Below are positions 10,302-21,984 of a stretch of DNA of 64,000 nt, piece by piece (position 1 is the first letter of the stretch; each line of letters begins with the position of its first letter). The translations under genes and the position numbers were made by a program. This stretch comes from Podospora comata. Taxonomy: Eukaryota; Ascomycota; Sordariomycetes; Sordariales; Podosporaceae. The stretch is taken from contig CP071498.1 of NCBI GenBank assembly GCA_017354895.1, forward strand, positions 310,001-374,000. Direction: 5' to 3'. A model generated the notes under the pieces. It did not search any database and was not told the DNA's origin. It saw only the letters and a program-made list of their open reading frames with translations.

Positions 10302-11374
10302 TCAGCCATACTTGGACAGAAGTTTTTTCATGATGGACATAGCACCACCCCTATACCCTCCTCCAAACAAAGCAAAATGATTTAAATGGTGATACCTTGA
10401 CAGGTCATGCTTAGCAAACATCACAAAGCAGGAAAGAGGTGAGCTACTCACAGTTCATATAATGCCACTCGATCATCATACTCCTCTGCTGGCTCCGATT
10501 TAGGAACAAGTGAGTGGTATTCTTTCCAAAATCCTCCAGCACCAAAGCCCCCAAACATCTTCATGATGCCCAGCTCGTACTCCGAGTGTGCGTAACAGGA
10601 AGACGGATCAAAAACAACCTCTTCAGACCCCTTTTGTGTGAAAATCCGACCTCGTCCATGATTCCCACTCCACAGATCCCCGTGCACAATGACAGGAATT
10701 ACATCCTTAAGATGCCCCTCTCCCAGGAGTCGTGGCACGACCTTGCTAGCTGTTTCCTCCACCACATCGGAAAGCTCTCTGTCCGCGCCGTTCTGCTTGA
10801 TACACTCTTTGAGTATGGCCCGCAGACGGCAGTCTGCATAGAAATCGGCCCAGGTTTCCCGATAACTGTTATCCTGAAGTGTAGATCCGCAGCAGGTAGA
10901 CACTGGAAACCCGAACATCGGTTTGGAATGCCCCTTTGGAATTGGGGCGGGGGTGGTATGTAACGTTGCGAGTTTGGCGGCAAAGGAAAGGCCGGTTCCA
11001 CCCGAAGCTGAGGACGCAAGATCAATGAAGTCTGTTACAAGGAAGTATTTTCCTCCTGCGCTGGCGCCACCGCCAAGTTGGGGGGACGAAGAGGAAGCAG
11101 AGGCCGAGTGGAGAGGACCGTGGGCATATGCCTTTGGACAAAACGAGGGAACGGCATTGTGAATTGCATTCAACGAGGCAAATTCTCCGCGAAACATGAC
11201 CTCGGCGTCAGGACCTGTGCCGGTTTTGACAAAGTACTGGAGCTCATGGCCCTCCTTGGTTGAGACGAGCTTGTATGTGGAAGAGAAGCCGGAGCCTCCA
11301 TAGGAAAGCAGCTTGGTGGAAGTAGGTTCCAGCCCAAGAGCGGATAGAAGGGCTGGATCGACACTGGATAGCAT
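10302..11374 (-). CDS. Fructosamine/ketosamine-3-kinase family protein
   Basis: There are two exons: 11374-10452 and 10395-10302, giving 338 residues. The family phosphorylates sugar groups on glycated lysines so that they fall off, a protein-repair reaction in the cytosol. The N-terminus has a Gly-rich nucleotide loop (YGGSGFSSTYKL). The catalytic loop is HGDLWSGN at about residue 240, and the metal-binding Asp is in VVFDPSSCYAHSEYELG. The small second exon supplies the conserved end YHHLNHFALFGGGYRGGA and ends KLLSKYG, so the first exon alone would be truncated. A Ser/Gly/Ala-rich insert near residues 100-120 is low complexity. The internal ATG at 11374 is preferred to an upstream in-frame start because MLSSVDPALL matches the family start. 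Substrate specificity in fungi is poorly known. Confidence 0.9.
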
Positions 11375-12937
11375 CTTCGGCGGAGTATGATGAATTGGAC
11401 AACGGGTTGGTGATGTTGTCGATAGACACAACGTATCGGTCTGGATGACGTCAGTGCTCTGCCAACCCCTAAGGTTCAACACAAGTTATCACTGCTGGGT
11501 TTGAAGAACAACGAACTTGATCCAACAGATTGGGATGTCCGCTATGGCCCCAGGGGCCACACTTGTCTGTCAGGTCTGGCATGGAGATACCTTTCTGAGT
11601 TTACGGGTAGAAGGAACTCATGTCCGAAAAGGGCGGGGAACGATTTGACCAGAGGTACCAAAGGACTGACCGTGCGCCAACGTGGGCCGACACTGTGAAA
11701 TCAGTGTGCTAACTTTCATCCGGTTCGCCGCCCCTGAACAGGACTGCTCCCGCCCTGCCTTGCAGCGTTGCACGGCAGTTGTAACCTGCTGTCGGGCCAG
11801 TCTGACTGTCTGGGCTTCAAGTACAGAACCTATACATTTCTTCCTGAAATGGTTCCCGTAATCCTCACTGTGGTCCACGTCCGGTTCGCAAATCCTGTAG
11901 GCATCCAGCAACAATAACAAGCAACCCACAACATAACCACCGATTCTGTAACCGGTAGTTGCACTGTCGAAGAGAGTTTCCCAGAGAAGTAACGCCAGGA
12001 CGCCATTCCTTCTGAAAGACAGGGGGAACCGGAAGAAGATATTGCCCACGACAACTCCCTGACTGGCAAGTAACATGAGTTTTCTCTGACCTCCCCGAAA
12101 GAAGGCTCAATCTGACTACCCCACAATACAGGTCCGAAAATATACCCCAGCTTTTCATATGGCTCATTCTCAACACAAGGGCGCGTTCTCCTGAGCCACC
12201 AACAGCAGCAGCTACTGTAAACTAGACGAGCGACAACGACGTCGGTGGTGTATCTTGCTTGAACCATCCCCAGGACAGGTTGCAAAACAGCCCAAGCTTA
12301 ATATCACCTTTTAAGACGCCAGCTCCGTTGGGGACTTGGGGTCAGCTAATAGTTGAGGAGCGGTGGAGTATCGATGTTATTTGTTACAGTCATTTTTGCT
12401 AGTTGCTTTGTGATGGGATGACTGATTACGTATTAGTGATGTTGGACGACTAGGCCAGACTCTCATTGTGGGGCATAATTTTCACTATGAAACTTCAAGC
12501 AGCTGACTGGCCACGATAAGAAATCTGGTTTATTCATTGGTACGTGCACAGTTGCTGTGCTGTGATGTATATACAGGTGAATTCGAGTTGGACTATTTTC
12601 CCTCACTAACACAGTGACCTCCATCACTTTCCGAGCCGTCTCCATCCCCCCTAGCAAGATTCTATTGGTATTTGGGAGCAATATTTGCGCACTGGCGACT
12701 ATCACCTCTGCTTTGACAGGGTACCGCAACAGAAACACGATTTATTGCCTGTTGTTGACAACAGGTATCAATAACCGGCTCCAAATTGTTTGGTCAGTCC
12801 CGTTTCCAACTGTGTCAAACGAACCAACAGACCACTAACAACTTGATTTTCATCTCTAGGCCACATTCTCGGCACAAGTTGGGAGTAGCTACCATAAGAG
12901 GACGACCGGGGGGTTGAGTGCCTTTGCCCTCTCACGG
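11375..12937. other. Intergenic; minus-strand frames without recognisable product
   Basis: Three overlapping minus-strand frames stay open between 11618 and 12285 (152, 151 and 103 codons). None shows a domain, a credible start or splice joins that extend it. They could be chance in GC-balanced DNA or a lineage-specific orphan. The left end should contain the promoter of the fructosamine-kinase-like gene. No RNA gene is seen. Confidence 0.4.
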
Positions 12938-14113
12938 ATGAGAATGCCAGGGGCCTCCTTGAACCAATCTGCAAATGCCGGGATAATGATCGCCGGGCTG
13001 TTACTTGTGGCACTACCCCTCGCGATTGGCGATAACATGTGTGGCGAGGAAGCCCGAAGTCGAAAGAGGGATCTGGTTTTGCCTCTGTTGCTTACAACGG
13101 CTGCGCTTCTGTTGGTGGTGGTACGGACATTTGGCCGGTGGAAGCTAGGCAAAGGAACGCTCGAGGTCGATGATATTGTGATGATGATGTGTGGAGTGGG
13201 TTCAGTCCTGCCTTTTCTTACATTCAACACTTGGGGATTAACACTGCTGACCATGGCTTCTTACGTAGCTGGCGTATTTGGTGATGTCAGCGACTAGTTA
13301 CACCAGCAGTGCCTTGGTGTTTGGATGCGACTTCTGGCATCTGAAGAGAGAGGACAGGATTCTGGGTCTCAAGGTACGCCTTCTCGAGTGAGCTTGAGGT
13401 TTCATGGGCCGGAATATGGTCATATACTCACGAGTGAGGTAGCTTCTATATGTGATCGAGACCTTTTAAATTGTAACGGTATCGCTGTCGAAGATTTCGA
13501 TCCTTCTTTTTCTTCCGCCGTATCTTCTCAAAACCGTGGTTCCAGACAGCGACACACGCGGTGTTGGGCTTGACCATTGTCGTCAACCTCGCTCTCCTCA
13601 TAACTCAAATAGTCCAATGTGTTCCTTTGAGCACCAACTGGCAAGTTGATACCCCACGAAATGGCCACCCGAACTGCATCAACTTACAGGTGTTTGTCGT
13701 TGTAGGCAGCGTGATAAACCTTCTGCATGAATCGGTCCTGTTGGCGATGCCTATCCCTGCGATCTTGCGGTTGGCATTTCAGACCCGCCAACAGAAGGCA
13801 AACTCATCATGTTTAGTCTTGGCATCTTTACGATTGTCTGCTCAGTTGTTCGTATGGTGTATGTCCTCAGAGTCGATGGAGCGGCAAACTTCAGCTGGAG
13901 TACGTTGACGTCATTATCTGGACGAACATCGAAGCTGGCGTCACAGTGATGGTGCCTTGCTTGCCCGCAATGAGAGCGTTGATACTCGCTCGCAGGCGAG
14001 CAGCGAACAGCCAGACAGGCAAGTGGTGGCGCCAAGCAAAGAGACACAAGATTCTGACTGACAGAAATTTAGCCCTAGCTCTTGACGAACTCCAATCTCC
14101 AGCACAGTCCTGA
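12938..14113 (+). pseudogene. Rhodopsin/Pth11-type fungal integral membrane receptor, pseudogene
   Basis: A seven-helix protein of the fungal 'rhodopsin domain' family can be followed across the interval. The first exon (12938-13195) gives hydrophobic helices and the usual Asp-Asp after helix 2 (LEVDDIVMMMCG). A 73-bp intron leads to 'SALVFGCDFWHLKRED', and a second intron (13374-13442) leads to 'VSLSKISILLF'. Then come RRIFSKPWFQ, NCINLQVFVVVGSVINLL with the family cysteine, and 'YVDVIIWTNIEAG'. The frame is broken about four times: an in-frame TAA at 13467-13469 (possible CAA-to-TAA change), a one-base gain near 13505, and one-base losses near 13795 and 13890. Intact relatives are surface receptors or membrane proteins of unknown ligand. 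Assembly errors could mimic some breaks. Confidence 0.7.
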
Positions 14114-14839
14114 AGCACCTGGGCAGCATTACGCCAACCTGATCCACGGCAGACCACATGAAGGAAAAAAGCAATTACTTCACATAAGTGCCATCTACGT
14201 ATGTAGGGAGGCTTGGAGCGGACAACATAAATCATATACCATAAAGCTTTCTCGCATACCTCTCTTTAAGTTTGAAGGTGACTCCCGTCCCGTTGCCGAC
14301 GAACCCATGTGTTGGCAAAGGCAGCCCTGGAGGTGTCTCGTTTACACGTGGACCGTCTCGATGACACGCGTGACACAAAAAATATGGCTTACCTATCTAT
14401 GGCAGCTGCCGCAGGCATGTGAAATGCCGTGTAACTGCAAGACGTCCGTCATCCGACGACAATTCCCGTTCCTATATCGGCCAGCTGGCCAGTGCATCAA
14501 GCCCCCACCACTCAGGGGGCGGGCGACGCTGTTCGGTCGCCTTGTTAATCCGGTAATCAGTTGGGTTAGTGGATTCCAAACTTCCAGCCCATACTCAAGG
14601 TGGATTGGCATCACAGCAAGCTCTCCAGCGCTTGGCCACCTTTGCTGCGCATCCCTTCAGCATTTTTGCTTTGTCTTCACACCGCACCGTCAAACGCACC
14701 ATGGCCAAACAATAAGCCACCCTTGCCCCGTATGCTAGAGAACCACCATTGATCTCCTCTGACACCTGTTGCGCTTTTGATTCTTTTTGCCTGTATTCTT
14801 TTCTGCTTCTCGAGCTACGTCACAACCGACACGTCCATC
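14114..14839. other. Intergenic, promoter and 5' UTR of sey1
   Basis: No convincing gene is present. A 218-codon frame begins inside the receptor pseudogene at 14082 and continues to 14738, but it lacks domain features and ends before sey1. The pyrimidine-rich stretch near 14790-14815 just before the ATG is a likely transcription-start region. Confidence 0.5.
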
Positions 14840-17594
14840 ATGAACGGCCACTTTGCGGCCATCGGCAATGGGCCGACGGCCAAGCAATACGACCATGGCA
14901 TCCAGGTTATCGACGAAGACAAATCTTTCAAGTTGGTGACACCCTCGGCCCTCGATTGCATGCAGCAGCTAGTTTTCATTGCATACACTGACATTTCAAT
15001 TGCTAATGTAGCACAAACCTCAATGATTACCTTACCGAAACCCACGTCGCCGAGTCTGGCTTCAACTACCACCTGATCTCCGTCTTCGGATCGCAATCAA
15101 CGGGCAAGTCGACCCTGCTCAACCACCTCTTTGGCACCCAGTTCAGTGTCATGTCCGAGACGGAGCGACGCCAGACGACCAAGGGAATATGGCTGTCCAA
15201 GAACAAAAGGGACAGCGCAAACGGCTCGCCCATGGCCGACAACATCCTCGTCATGGATGTTGAGGGCACTGACGGTCGCGAGCGTGGTGAGGATCAAGAC
15301 TTTGAGCGCAAGAGCGCCCTGTTCGCCCTGGCCACCAGCGAGGTTTTGATTGTCAACATCTGGGAGCACCAAGTTGGCCTGTACCAAGGCGCAAACATGG
15401 GCCTGCTCAAGACCGTTTTCGAGGTCAACTTGCAGCTGTTCTTGAAGGATAGACAGTGCGTTATTATCCGGCCTCCTCTCTGCATCCCGAGGAATCGGCT
15501 AACACGTGGCAACCAGGTCCCAAACACGGTCCCTCCTATTCTTCGTCATCCGCGATTTCGTCGGCAACACCCCCCTCGAGAATCTGCGCACGACCCTGAT
15601 TACGGACTTGTCAAAGATATGGTCTTCCATCTCCAAACCACAGGGCCTCGAAAACTCCAAGATTGAAGACTATTTTGACTTTGCTTTTTCCGCCCTACCA
15701 CACAAGATTTACCAACCTGAAAAGTTCCTCGCCGAAGTAGACAGACTCGGCGCTCGATTTACCACTGGCCATCGCTCGACCAAGGACCAAGAATTCGTCG
15801 GAGGCGTTTTCCTGCCAGAATATCACAGGAGAATACCCGCCGATGGCCTGTCAGTTTATGCTGGAGGCGTCTGGGATCAGATTGTCAACAACAAGGATCT
15901 CGATTTGCCAACACAGCAAGAACTTCTTGCGCAGTTTAGGTGTGACGAGATCGCCCGCGAGGTACTGGTCGGCTTCGACACTGTTATCGCGCCTCTGGAG
16001 GAGAAGCAAGTGGAAGCAATCCGTCTCGGCAAGCCTGCAGCGGTACTGGCGGATCTCGGAGCTCAAGGCGCCGGAGCCCGCGAGAAGTGCATCAAGGCCT
16101 TCGAGACACAGGCCAGCCGTTACCACAAAGGTGTATACACGATGAAGCGGGGCGAGCTCGAGAGCAAGATAGATACTAGGCTCAAAGCTCTGTACCAGGC
16201 TCAGCTGACAGCTGCTCATAAGGCCGGCGTGGCTGCCTTTAGTGAGGCCGTGTCAGGCGCGGTCAAGGCAGGGCAAAAGGCGGGCGGATCGTATGAGTTC
16301 GCTGAGATTGTGGCGAAGCAAAAGGCCAAGACGCTGCAAATCTTCAAGACAGAGGCCAAGAGCCTGTCGATTCCGGGAGTGGCCTGGTCGAACTTCAAGC
16401 CCCAGTATAAGCTCTTTGAGAGGGAGCTCGATGAGGTCAGCGCGCGGTTGCGCAAGGAGGAGATGCGTCGTTTGGCCATAAGGGTCGAGCGCTGGGTCAG
16501 GTCTCGCTTGGGCGATGCCATTGGTTTGGAATTCAACAAGCTAGGGTCTGGACGGGGGGGTTCGGTTTCTTCTGAGGGTGGCGAGAAGCCAGCCACAGAA
16601 AAGGACCTTTGGGACCGGGTCTGGAATGCCTTCATTGGTATTGTCAAGGAGGCTGAGACGAGATTTGCCGAGAGAGCCAAGAGCTTCGAGGCCAGTCCGG
16701 AGGAGGTCGAGGTCGGTCTTTGGCGACTGCGGCGCAAGAGTTGGGTCGCCCTGAGGGAGAAGATCGAAGAAGAGGTTATGGAAAGTAACATCCTCATGAA
16801 ACTCCGCGAAAATTTCGAGGACAAGTTCCGGTACGACGAAGATGGCGTCCCGAGAATTTGGCGCCCGACAGATGACATTGAAGGGATTTATACCAGGGCA
16901 CGCGAGTCAACCTTGAGCCTCGTTCCTCTGCTGTCGCGGTTTAGACTGTCGGAGACGTATGCGCCACCAGACCTTCCAGCTTTCATCGGGGTCCAGCCTG
17001 CTGGCGTTGAGCCCGAAGACGAAGAAGACCTCTTGCCCATTGGCGGCATCGACGAGGAGGAAGGCAAAAGTCTCGAAGAGGAGACGACCGTTCTCGGTGA
17101 AAGTAAGCGGCAAGACCTGGTGGTGAGGTTCAAGAAAATGGCCGATGGAGTCTATGTTGAAGCCAAGCGAAGTGCCATTGGCGGGATCACCCAGGTGCCC
17201 TTGTACTTCTATGTTATTTTGCTGATTCTTGGGTGGAATGAGATTCTCATGGGTGCGTTACTCTTCTCTCGCCAGTGTCATTTCAACAGATGTCTGACAA
17301 TTCACAGTTCTGCGAAACCCTTTCCTCATCTTGCTTATTCTTGTCATGGGCGGTGGTACCTATATCGCCTACTCGCTCAACCTTCTTGGGCCCATGATGC
17401 AGATGAGCAACGCTGCCTTCAACCAGGCTGTTGACATTGGCAAGGACAGGCTGCGCGACTTCTTGGTGAACAACGAGACAGCTAGACAGGCGCTTGCTGT
17501 TCCCGCACGGCAGATGGGTGCCGATATTAGCCTGGACCGGCTGGATAGCCGGGGTAAGAAGGCACAGGATATTTCAGACGATGATGACATTTAG
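14840..17594 (+). CDS. sey1: Sey1/RHD3-type ER membrane fusion GTPase
   Basis: There are four exons: 14840-14931, 15012-15455, 15517-17252 and 17308-17594, giving 852 residues. Sey1 is the fungal counterpart of atlastin and root hair defective 3. It sits in the ER membrane and uses GTP to fuse ER tubules. The P-loop GSQSTGKST is at about residues 57-65, the G3 motif [10 protein letters not shown] follows, and VIRDF lies near the guanine-specificity region. A long helical bundle leads to two close membrane segments near residues 740-785 ([10 protein letters not shown] and [12 protein letters not shown]), then a short cytosolic tail ending in acidic SDDDDI. Intron 1 has a weak donor (GTTGGT), but the join restores DEDKSFNTNLNDYL, which fits the family. 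The length agrees with fungal Sey1. Confidence 0.96.
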
Positions 17595-17862
17595 AGATGG
17601 TTCAGCGGACGGAGCAATTGGTTGGGGGAATCGGGACCATGAAGGTTACCTACATAGCTTGGTTGTTCTGGTTGTTTGTTATATGCAGTCTTGTTGTCGT
17701 CTAAGAAGCGTTGTGGGTAGAAGCGGATGCGGCAGGGTCAGCTGGTCATGATTTCATGATTATGGTCCGCGACAGGATCTCTATGTATAATGTACTCAAA
17801 ACTCCTTTGAACTCCGGTTTGCCCTGTTCCCCAGTGTATTTCCAACCTTAATCCTTATAATC

Positions 17863-18891
17863 TCAAAACGCCTCCAGCCCAGCTGGTGTCCCAAACCATG
17901 TGCCCAGCTCGTCGCCTTCTTCCTGGTCCTTAGCAGAGAAGAAATCCGTGAGGCGGTGAGTGTCACCATCATCATCCACCGGCCAGTCTACCTTGACTCC
18001 CTTGGGACCCTCGAGCATATCCTTCGCAGTTCCCCAACTAAATCGGCACTCTGGACCCCAGCCAAACACAGGGTGCATGTTGCCGCGTAGCCAAGTAACG
18101 CATCTCTGGTCTGACGGGTAACCCGAACCCCATTCCATATCCGTGTCCTCCTCGTTCTTGTCCTTCTCTTCCTCCCTGGCGGGCGGTCTGCCCCTAGTCT
18201 TCCACAAAACCTCTAAGGCGGCGTCTCTCGTTACTTTGGCGCATACACTGGCGGCGCTGACACAAGGGTACAGGCTATCCGCCTTCTTGGCCACTGTGAT
18301 CTTGGCCGTTGGGAATATCCTCTCTAGCTTCTTCTGGTAGGCAGCGGGCTGCCCGATTGTGTCGACGTAGATCTCCTGAATGTTGACCCCCCTGTCATAG
18401 ATCCCCTGGATCAGTTGTACGGTTGCGTCCATGGCTTGCGCGTTGAGGTTGTAGGACCCGCCGGCATTGGAAGGGCGCATCATGCCGGCGGAAATATCGC
18501 CTGCTGAGAGAAGTGTGGTTGCCCAACCGCAGGACTGGTGAAGATCGGATCCAGCGGTGGAGAGCGTTTGCATGAGGGAGGAGCGGACTTGCGGGGTGAG
18601 GACTTTGGAATCGTCAAAGTGGTGGGTTTGGCGGAGGAGGGGGTCGGAGAGTGGGAGAGGGAGGTAGAAGATGCCGTAGACCATTGGCCCGAGGACGGGA
18701 CCACGGCCGGCTTCATCGACGCCGAGGCAAACGGGGACGGATTTTTCGGCTGAGGCGAGGAGTGATGGGGGAACAGGGGAGAAGTGAGTGTAGGATCGGC
18801 CGGAGAGGAGGGAGGAAGGAATCACGGAAGGTGGGATGAAGATGTTGGAGGGAGTTTCGTTTTCGATCTCAGCTGGCGTTGGTTCTTTCAT
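17863..18891 (-). CDS. rnh201: Ribonuclease H2 subunit A (catalytic)
   Basis: This is a single exon of 342 residues. RNase H2A is the catalytic subunit of the nuclear trimer that cuts RNA in RNA:DNA hybrids and removes single ribonucleotides from DNA. The type II RNase H signature GVDEAGRGPVLGPMV starts at residue 58 and supplies the first acidic metal ligands. HHFDDSKVL, EIYVDTIGQP and 'KADSLYPCVSAASVCAKVTRD' follow in the normal order. A fungal-type acidic insert (EEEKDKNEEDTDMEWGSG) lies before GYPSD. It ends 268 bp from sey1, tail to tail, and shares a 640-bp divergent promoter region with the CENP-C gene. Confidence 0.96.
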   Translation of the reverse strand: MKEPTPAEIENETPSNIFIPPSVIPSSLLSGRSYTHFSPVPPSLLASAEKSVPVCLGVDEAGRGPVLGPMVYGIFYLPLPLSDPLLRQTHHFDDSKVLTPQVRSSLMQTLSTAGSDLHQSCGWATTLLSAGDISAGMMRPSNAGGSYNLNAQAMDATVQLIQGIYDRGVNIQEIYVDTIGQPAAYQKKLERIFPTAKITVAKKADSLYPCVSAASVCAKVTRDAALEVLWKTRGRPPAREEEKDKNEEDTDMEWGSGYPSDQRCVTWLRGNMHPVFGWGPECRFSWGTAKDMLEGPKGVKVDWPVDDDGDTHRLTDFFSAKDQEEGDELGTWFGTPAGLEAF

Positions 18892-19531
18892 TGCGAGGGC
18901 TCTGGCGGGAGATGTTCCTGGTTGTTACTTGCTCGGTTCGCAGTATGAAGCTTGAGCCTGAGTTGGGATTGGAAGATTGTTGCAAGATTAAACTGAGTTG
19001 TGGGGTGACAGTTGGAATGCTGTCCCCAGTTGAACCTGCACATGCCGAGAAAGCCTGAGCTCGACGCGTCTCAGACCGCGTCGTGGGGCTGCTCAGCCAA
19101 TGGGAGACAGGCCCTCAAAGTGCTTCTGGACAGCGGCGCCCTCCCCAAAATCCCAGAGCTTTTGCCCTCTGTCGGCAGGCAAAAGGGAGAAAACAACTGC
19201 TGCATTGCAACGCTGCACAATCATAGAGCGCCGGACACAGCGCGCGCTCTTTTAAGTGTGGAACCGACCTGGAACCCCTGGCACAAAAATGCTGCCAAAG
19301 TAAACAACACCTCCCTCACCTTCGGTCGCTCTTTGTCAGAACCATCACCAACCCCGCCAAACCCAGTTGCTTTGTTCTTTCTAGGGGCATCTCGCGCTGT
19401 TTCTACCTCCCATATATACATACTGTCCTGCTTGCGCCCACCGTTGCCGCCACCGCGCTTCAGGCTTGCAGGCCAACAAACTCTAAAGCATCCCCGAGGA
19501 CGAGGACGAGAACAAGAATAAGGTCGCCGGG
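18892..19531. promoter_or_regulatory. Shared divergent promoter of RNase H2A and CENP-C with MCB site
   Basis: This 640-bp region separates the two start codons. It contains ACGCGT at 19064-19069, the exact MluI cell-cycle box bound by MBF (Swi6/Mbp1) in yeasts. Three ACGCGA copies (19644, 19667 and 19687) lie just inside intron 1 of the CENP-C gene. Both flanking genes act in S phase or mitosis, so G1/S control is a fair inference. It is not shown by sequence alone. Confidence 0.45.
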
Positions 19532-21984
19532 ATGCCACCACGGCCGTCAATGGCGGCGCGCCGCACAACCACCCACCAAGCAGAGCATATCTATGAGCTG
19601 GGTGTGGTGGGAAGGTAAGCCCACTCTGCAGTGCACACCATCCACGCGAAGATGGGGATGGGGTTGACGCGACTGAATTGCCCGTAACGCGACCAAGCGC
19701 AATGTTTGCCGCTGTTCGGAACTACGTTGCTAAACTATGGCGTTCTGACAGGAAAACCGGTGTCATGCTCCCCGACTCTGGGGTGCGCGACGAACATGGC
19801 ATGGAACCCATCGAGAACCTGTTCTCATCACCAAAGAAGCCTGACGATGAAGACGAAGAGGAGGATTCGGACGATGGCGACAGCGGGGAAGCGCCGATGG
19901 AGCTGACTACAAGTATGTTTGTTGCGCCTTTTCTTGTCGCCTCGGTGCACCTGTGCCCATGACAGTGACTGACTGAGGGTAGACCTGGGATTGGGGCCCG
20001 CGGCGCTGCTTAACGGACAGGCGAGTAGGTTTCCCGCGTCCTCGCAGAACCGATCGCCGGCCAAGGGATTTCTGAATTCACCGGCGCAACGTAACAAACT
20101 GGTTGCCCGTAATACCGCAGCCGCACGGTCGAGTTCATCGCCAGCAGAATCGAGACATCAGAGCAGCAGTCAGCCGACGCTGAGTCAAGGCGCGGCGAAG
20201 AGGCGCTTAGATTTCAACAGTGTGGGAAAAGGAGGACCGCATTCATTGTCACAGCCTGTAATGGGTTCAAGGGGCGGCGCCTTTCCCGGCAGAACTCAAG
20301 GTAATGTGCGGTCGCTGTCGCTGTCCCATGATGAGGAATCCGAGGTTGGAAGCGAGGTGGACGACGTCAACAACTTTGTGGAAGAATCTATTGCTATACT
20401 CAATGGTGATGACGACAACCATGCCGCGTCGGTGGAACCAGAGGAGGAAGATAGCTCGGATGAGGGGTCGATGGTTGGTGATGATACCATGAGGCTTTCT
20501 GCTGCGCAACATAAGAAGGCTGGTCGACCAGCAAAATCGCAGGAGCCAGCGCGAGCCAAGGCAGCACCGGTCATTTCTAAGCCTGTCAAGCAGACGAAGA
20601 AGTCGGCAGAAAAGGCCTCGGTCGAACAGGAGCCAGAGGAGGGGTCTGAGGGCGGGGAGGAGGAGGAGGAGGAGGAGGAGGAGGAGGAGATTCAACAGCC
20701 ACCCAGACCACCCTCGAAGCCAGCAGCTCCAGGGAAACGCGGTCGTCCAGCGAGCAAGGCAAGCAACAAGGCACCCGAGCTAGCACCAGCGCCAGCTGCA
20801 GGTCGTGGACGGAAGCGACAAGCTGTTCCCGAAGAGGAGGAGGAGGAAGAAGCAACGGCCGAGCTCTCCCAAGAACCCCAGTCCAAAAAGAAGCGGACCG
20901 ATGCCGGACCATCCAGGAAGAAGGCAACCAAAAATGAGAAAGCGACGGCAGCACCCGCCGATAAGCCCAAAAAGACCGCTGGGCGAAAACGGAAGTCTTC
21001 CATTGCAGACCCCGGGGATGTGTCTGTCGTGGCCGTTTCCCGTCGTCCCCCACTTCCCAAATCTCGCGGTCTCCTCATCAATCGCCGCGAGATCCCAGGC
21101 GAGACTGACTCCATGTTTCGCACCCGCTCCGGCCGCAATTCGTTTAAACCCCTCGCCTTCTGGCGCAACGAGCAAGTCCACTACGAAAATGATGACATCA
21201 ATGACAACTTTGCCAGCCGGTCCAAGCCTTCGAAATTTGTCCTTCCCAAAATCAAGGAAGTCGTCCGCGTGGATGAGCCAGAGCCAGAGTTCAGGAAACC
21301 GGGCCGGCGAGGACCCAAGCCCAAGGGTGGCGCAAGACCAGGAAGGAGGAGGAGATCCTCGTTCACCGAGCAGATCATGGACAGTGAGCCAGCTGAACCC
21401 TGGGAGATGGAGCCGGGAACTGTTACGGGTGAGGTGGTCGTTTGGCAGCCACAGTACGAGTTCCAGCCCCCAGCACCCAACGACTTGGTCAGCGTCATGG
21501 ATAAACAGCTTGCCATCAGCGGTCACGCCATCAAAACGACCGAGGTTGTCGGGGGCGAGTTCCGGTACGCAAAGGTCTTTTCTGAAGGGTTCATTGGTGC
21601 CGGCGTAGTCGATCTCCCTCCCGGTGCCATCAAGAGGCTCAAGAACTCCAGAAAGGTGTTTATGATATTCTTTGTTCATGCGGGCAAATGTTTGGTTACA
21701 GTGCAGGAGACCAACTTCCGGATTAGCAAAGGAGGTATCTTTATCGTACCGAGGTGTAAGTCTTTTCCTCTTATCCGTCGCTCCAGGCAATTGAGAGAGG
21801 CTAACAGTGCAACTCAGACAACGAGTATACCATTGAAAACGACTATGACAAGCCTACGAGGCTGTTCTTTTCTCAGGGCACCGAGGTACCATCAGAGCAG
21901 GAGGCGAGTGTTATGCCTAATGTTCATACCGATGGGGAGGATCAGGGAGACGAAGAGGAAGAGGAGGGTGGTGGGGAAGAATAG
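19532..21984 (+). CDS. mif2: Mif2/CENP-C inner kinetochore protein
   Basis: There are four exons: 19532-19614, 19752-19912, 19983-21755 and 21818-21984, giving 727 residues. CENP-C binds the CENP-A nucleosome and links it to the outer kinetochore. The N-terminus (HIYELGVVGRKTGVMLPD) matches the Mif2 N-terminal region. A long acidic and basic disordered middle carries a poly-Glu run (near 20660-20690). The CENP-C signature RTRSGRNSFKPLAFWRNE lies at about residue 460, and the C-terminal cupin dimer domain (about 600-690) has VFMIFFVHAGKCLVTVQE and RISKGGIFIVPR. The last join gives PRYNEYTIENDYDKPTRLFF, completing the cupin fold; without it the protein would end in junk. A very acidic tail follows. 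Intron 1 is 137 nt, longer than most here. Confidence 0.95.

Noticed and set aside
10048-10380. 110-codon plus-strand frame near the fructosamine-kinase-like gene
   Set aside because: It overlaps the last exon of that gene on the other strand and has no domain or splice partner.
6346-11374. Secondary-metabolite gene cluster
   Set aside because: A regulator, a cupin and a fructosamine-kinase-like gene are present, but there is no synthase, terpene cyclase, P450 or transporter.
14082-14738. 218-codon plus-strand frame before sey1
   Set aside because: It begins inside the receptor pseudogene in another frame and shows no domain or family motif.
20780-21790. 336-codon minus-strand frame opposite mif2
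   Set aside because: It is antisense to a well-supported CENP-C exon; the repetitive acidic and basic codons there keep several frames open.
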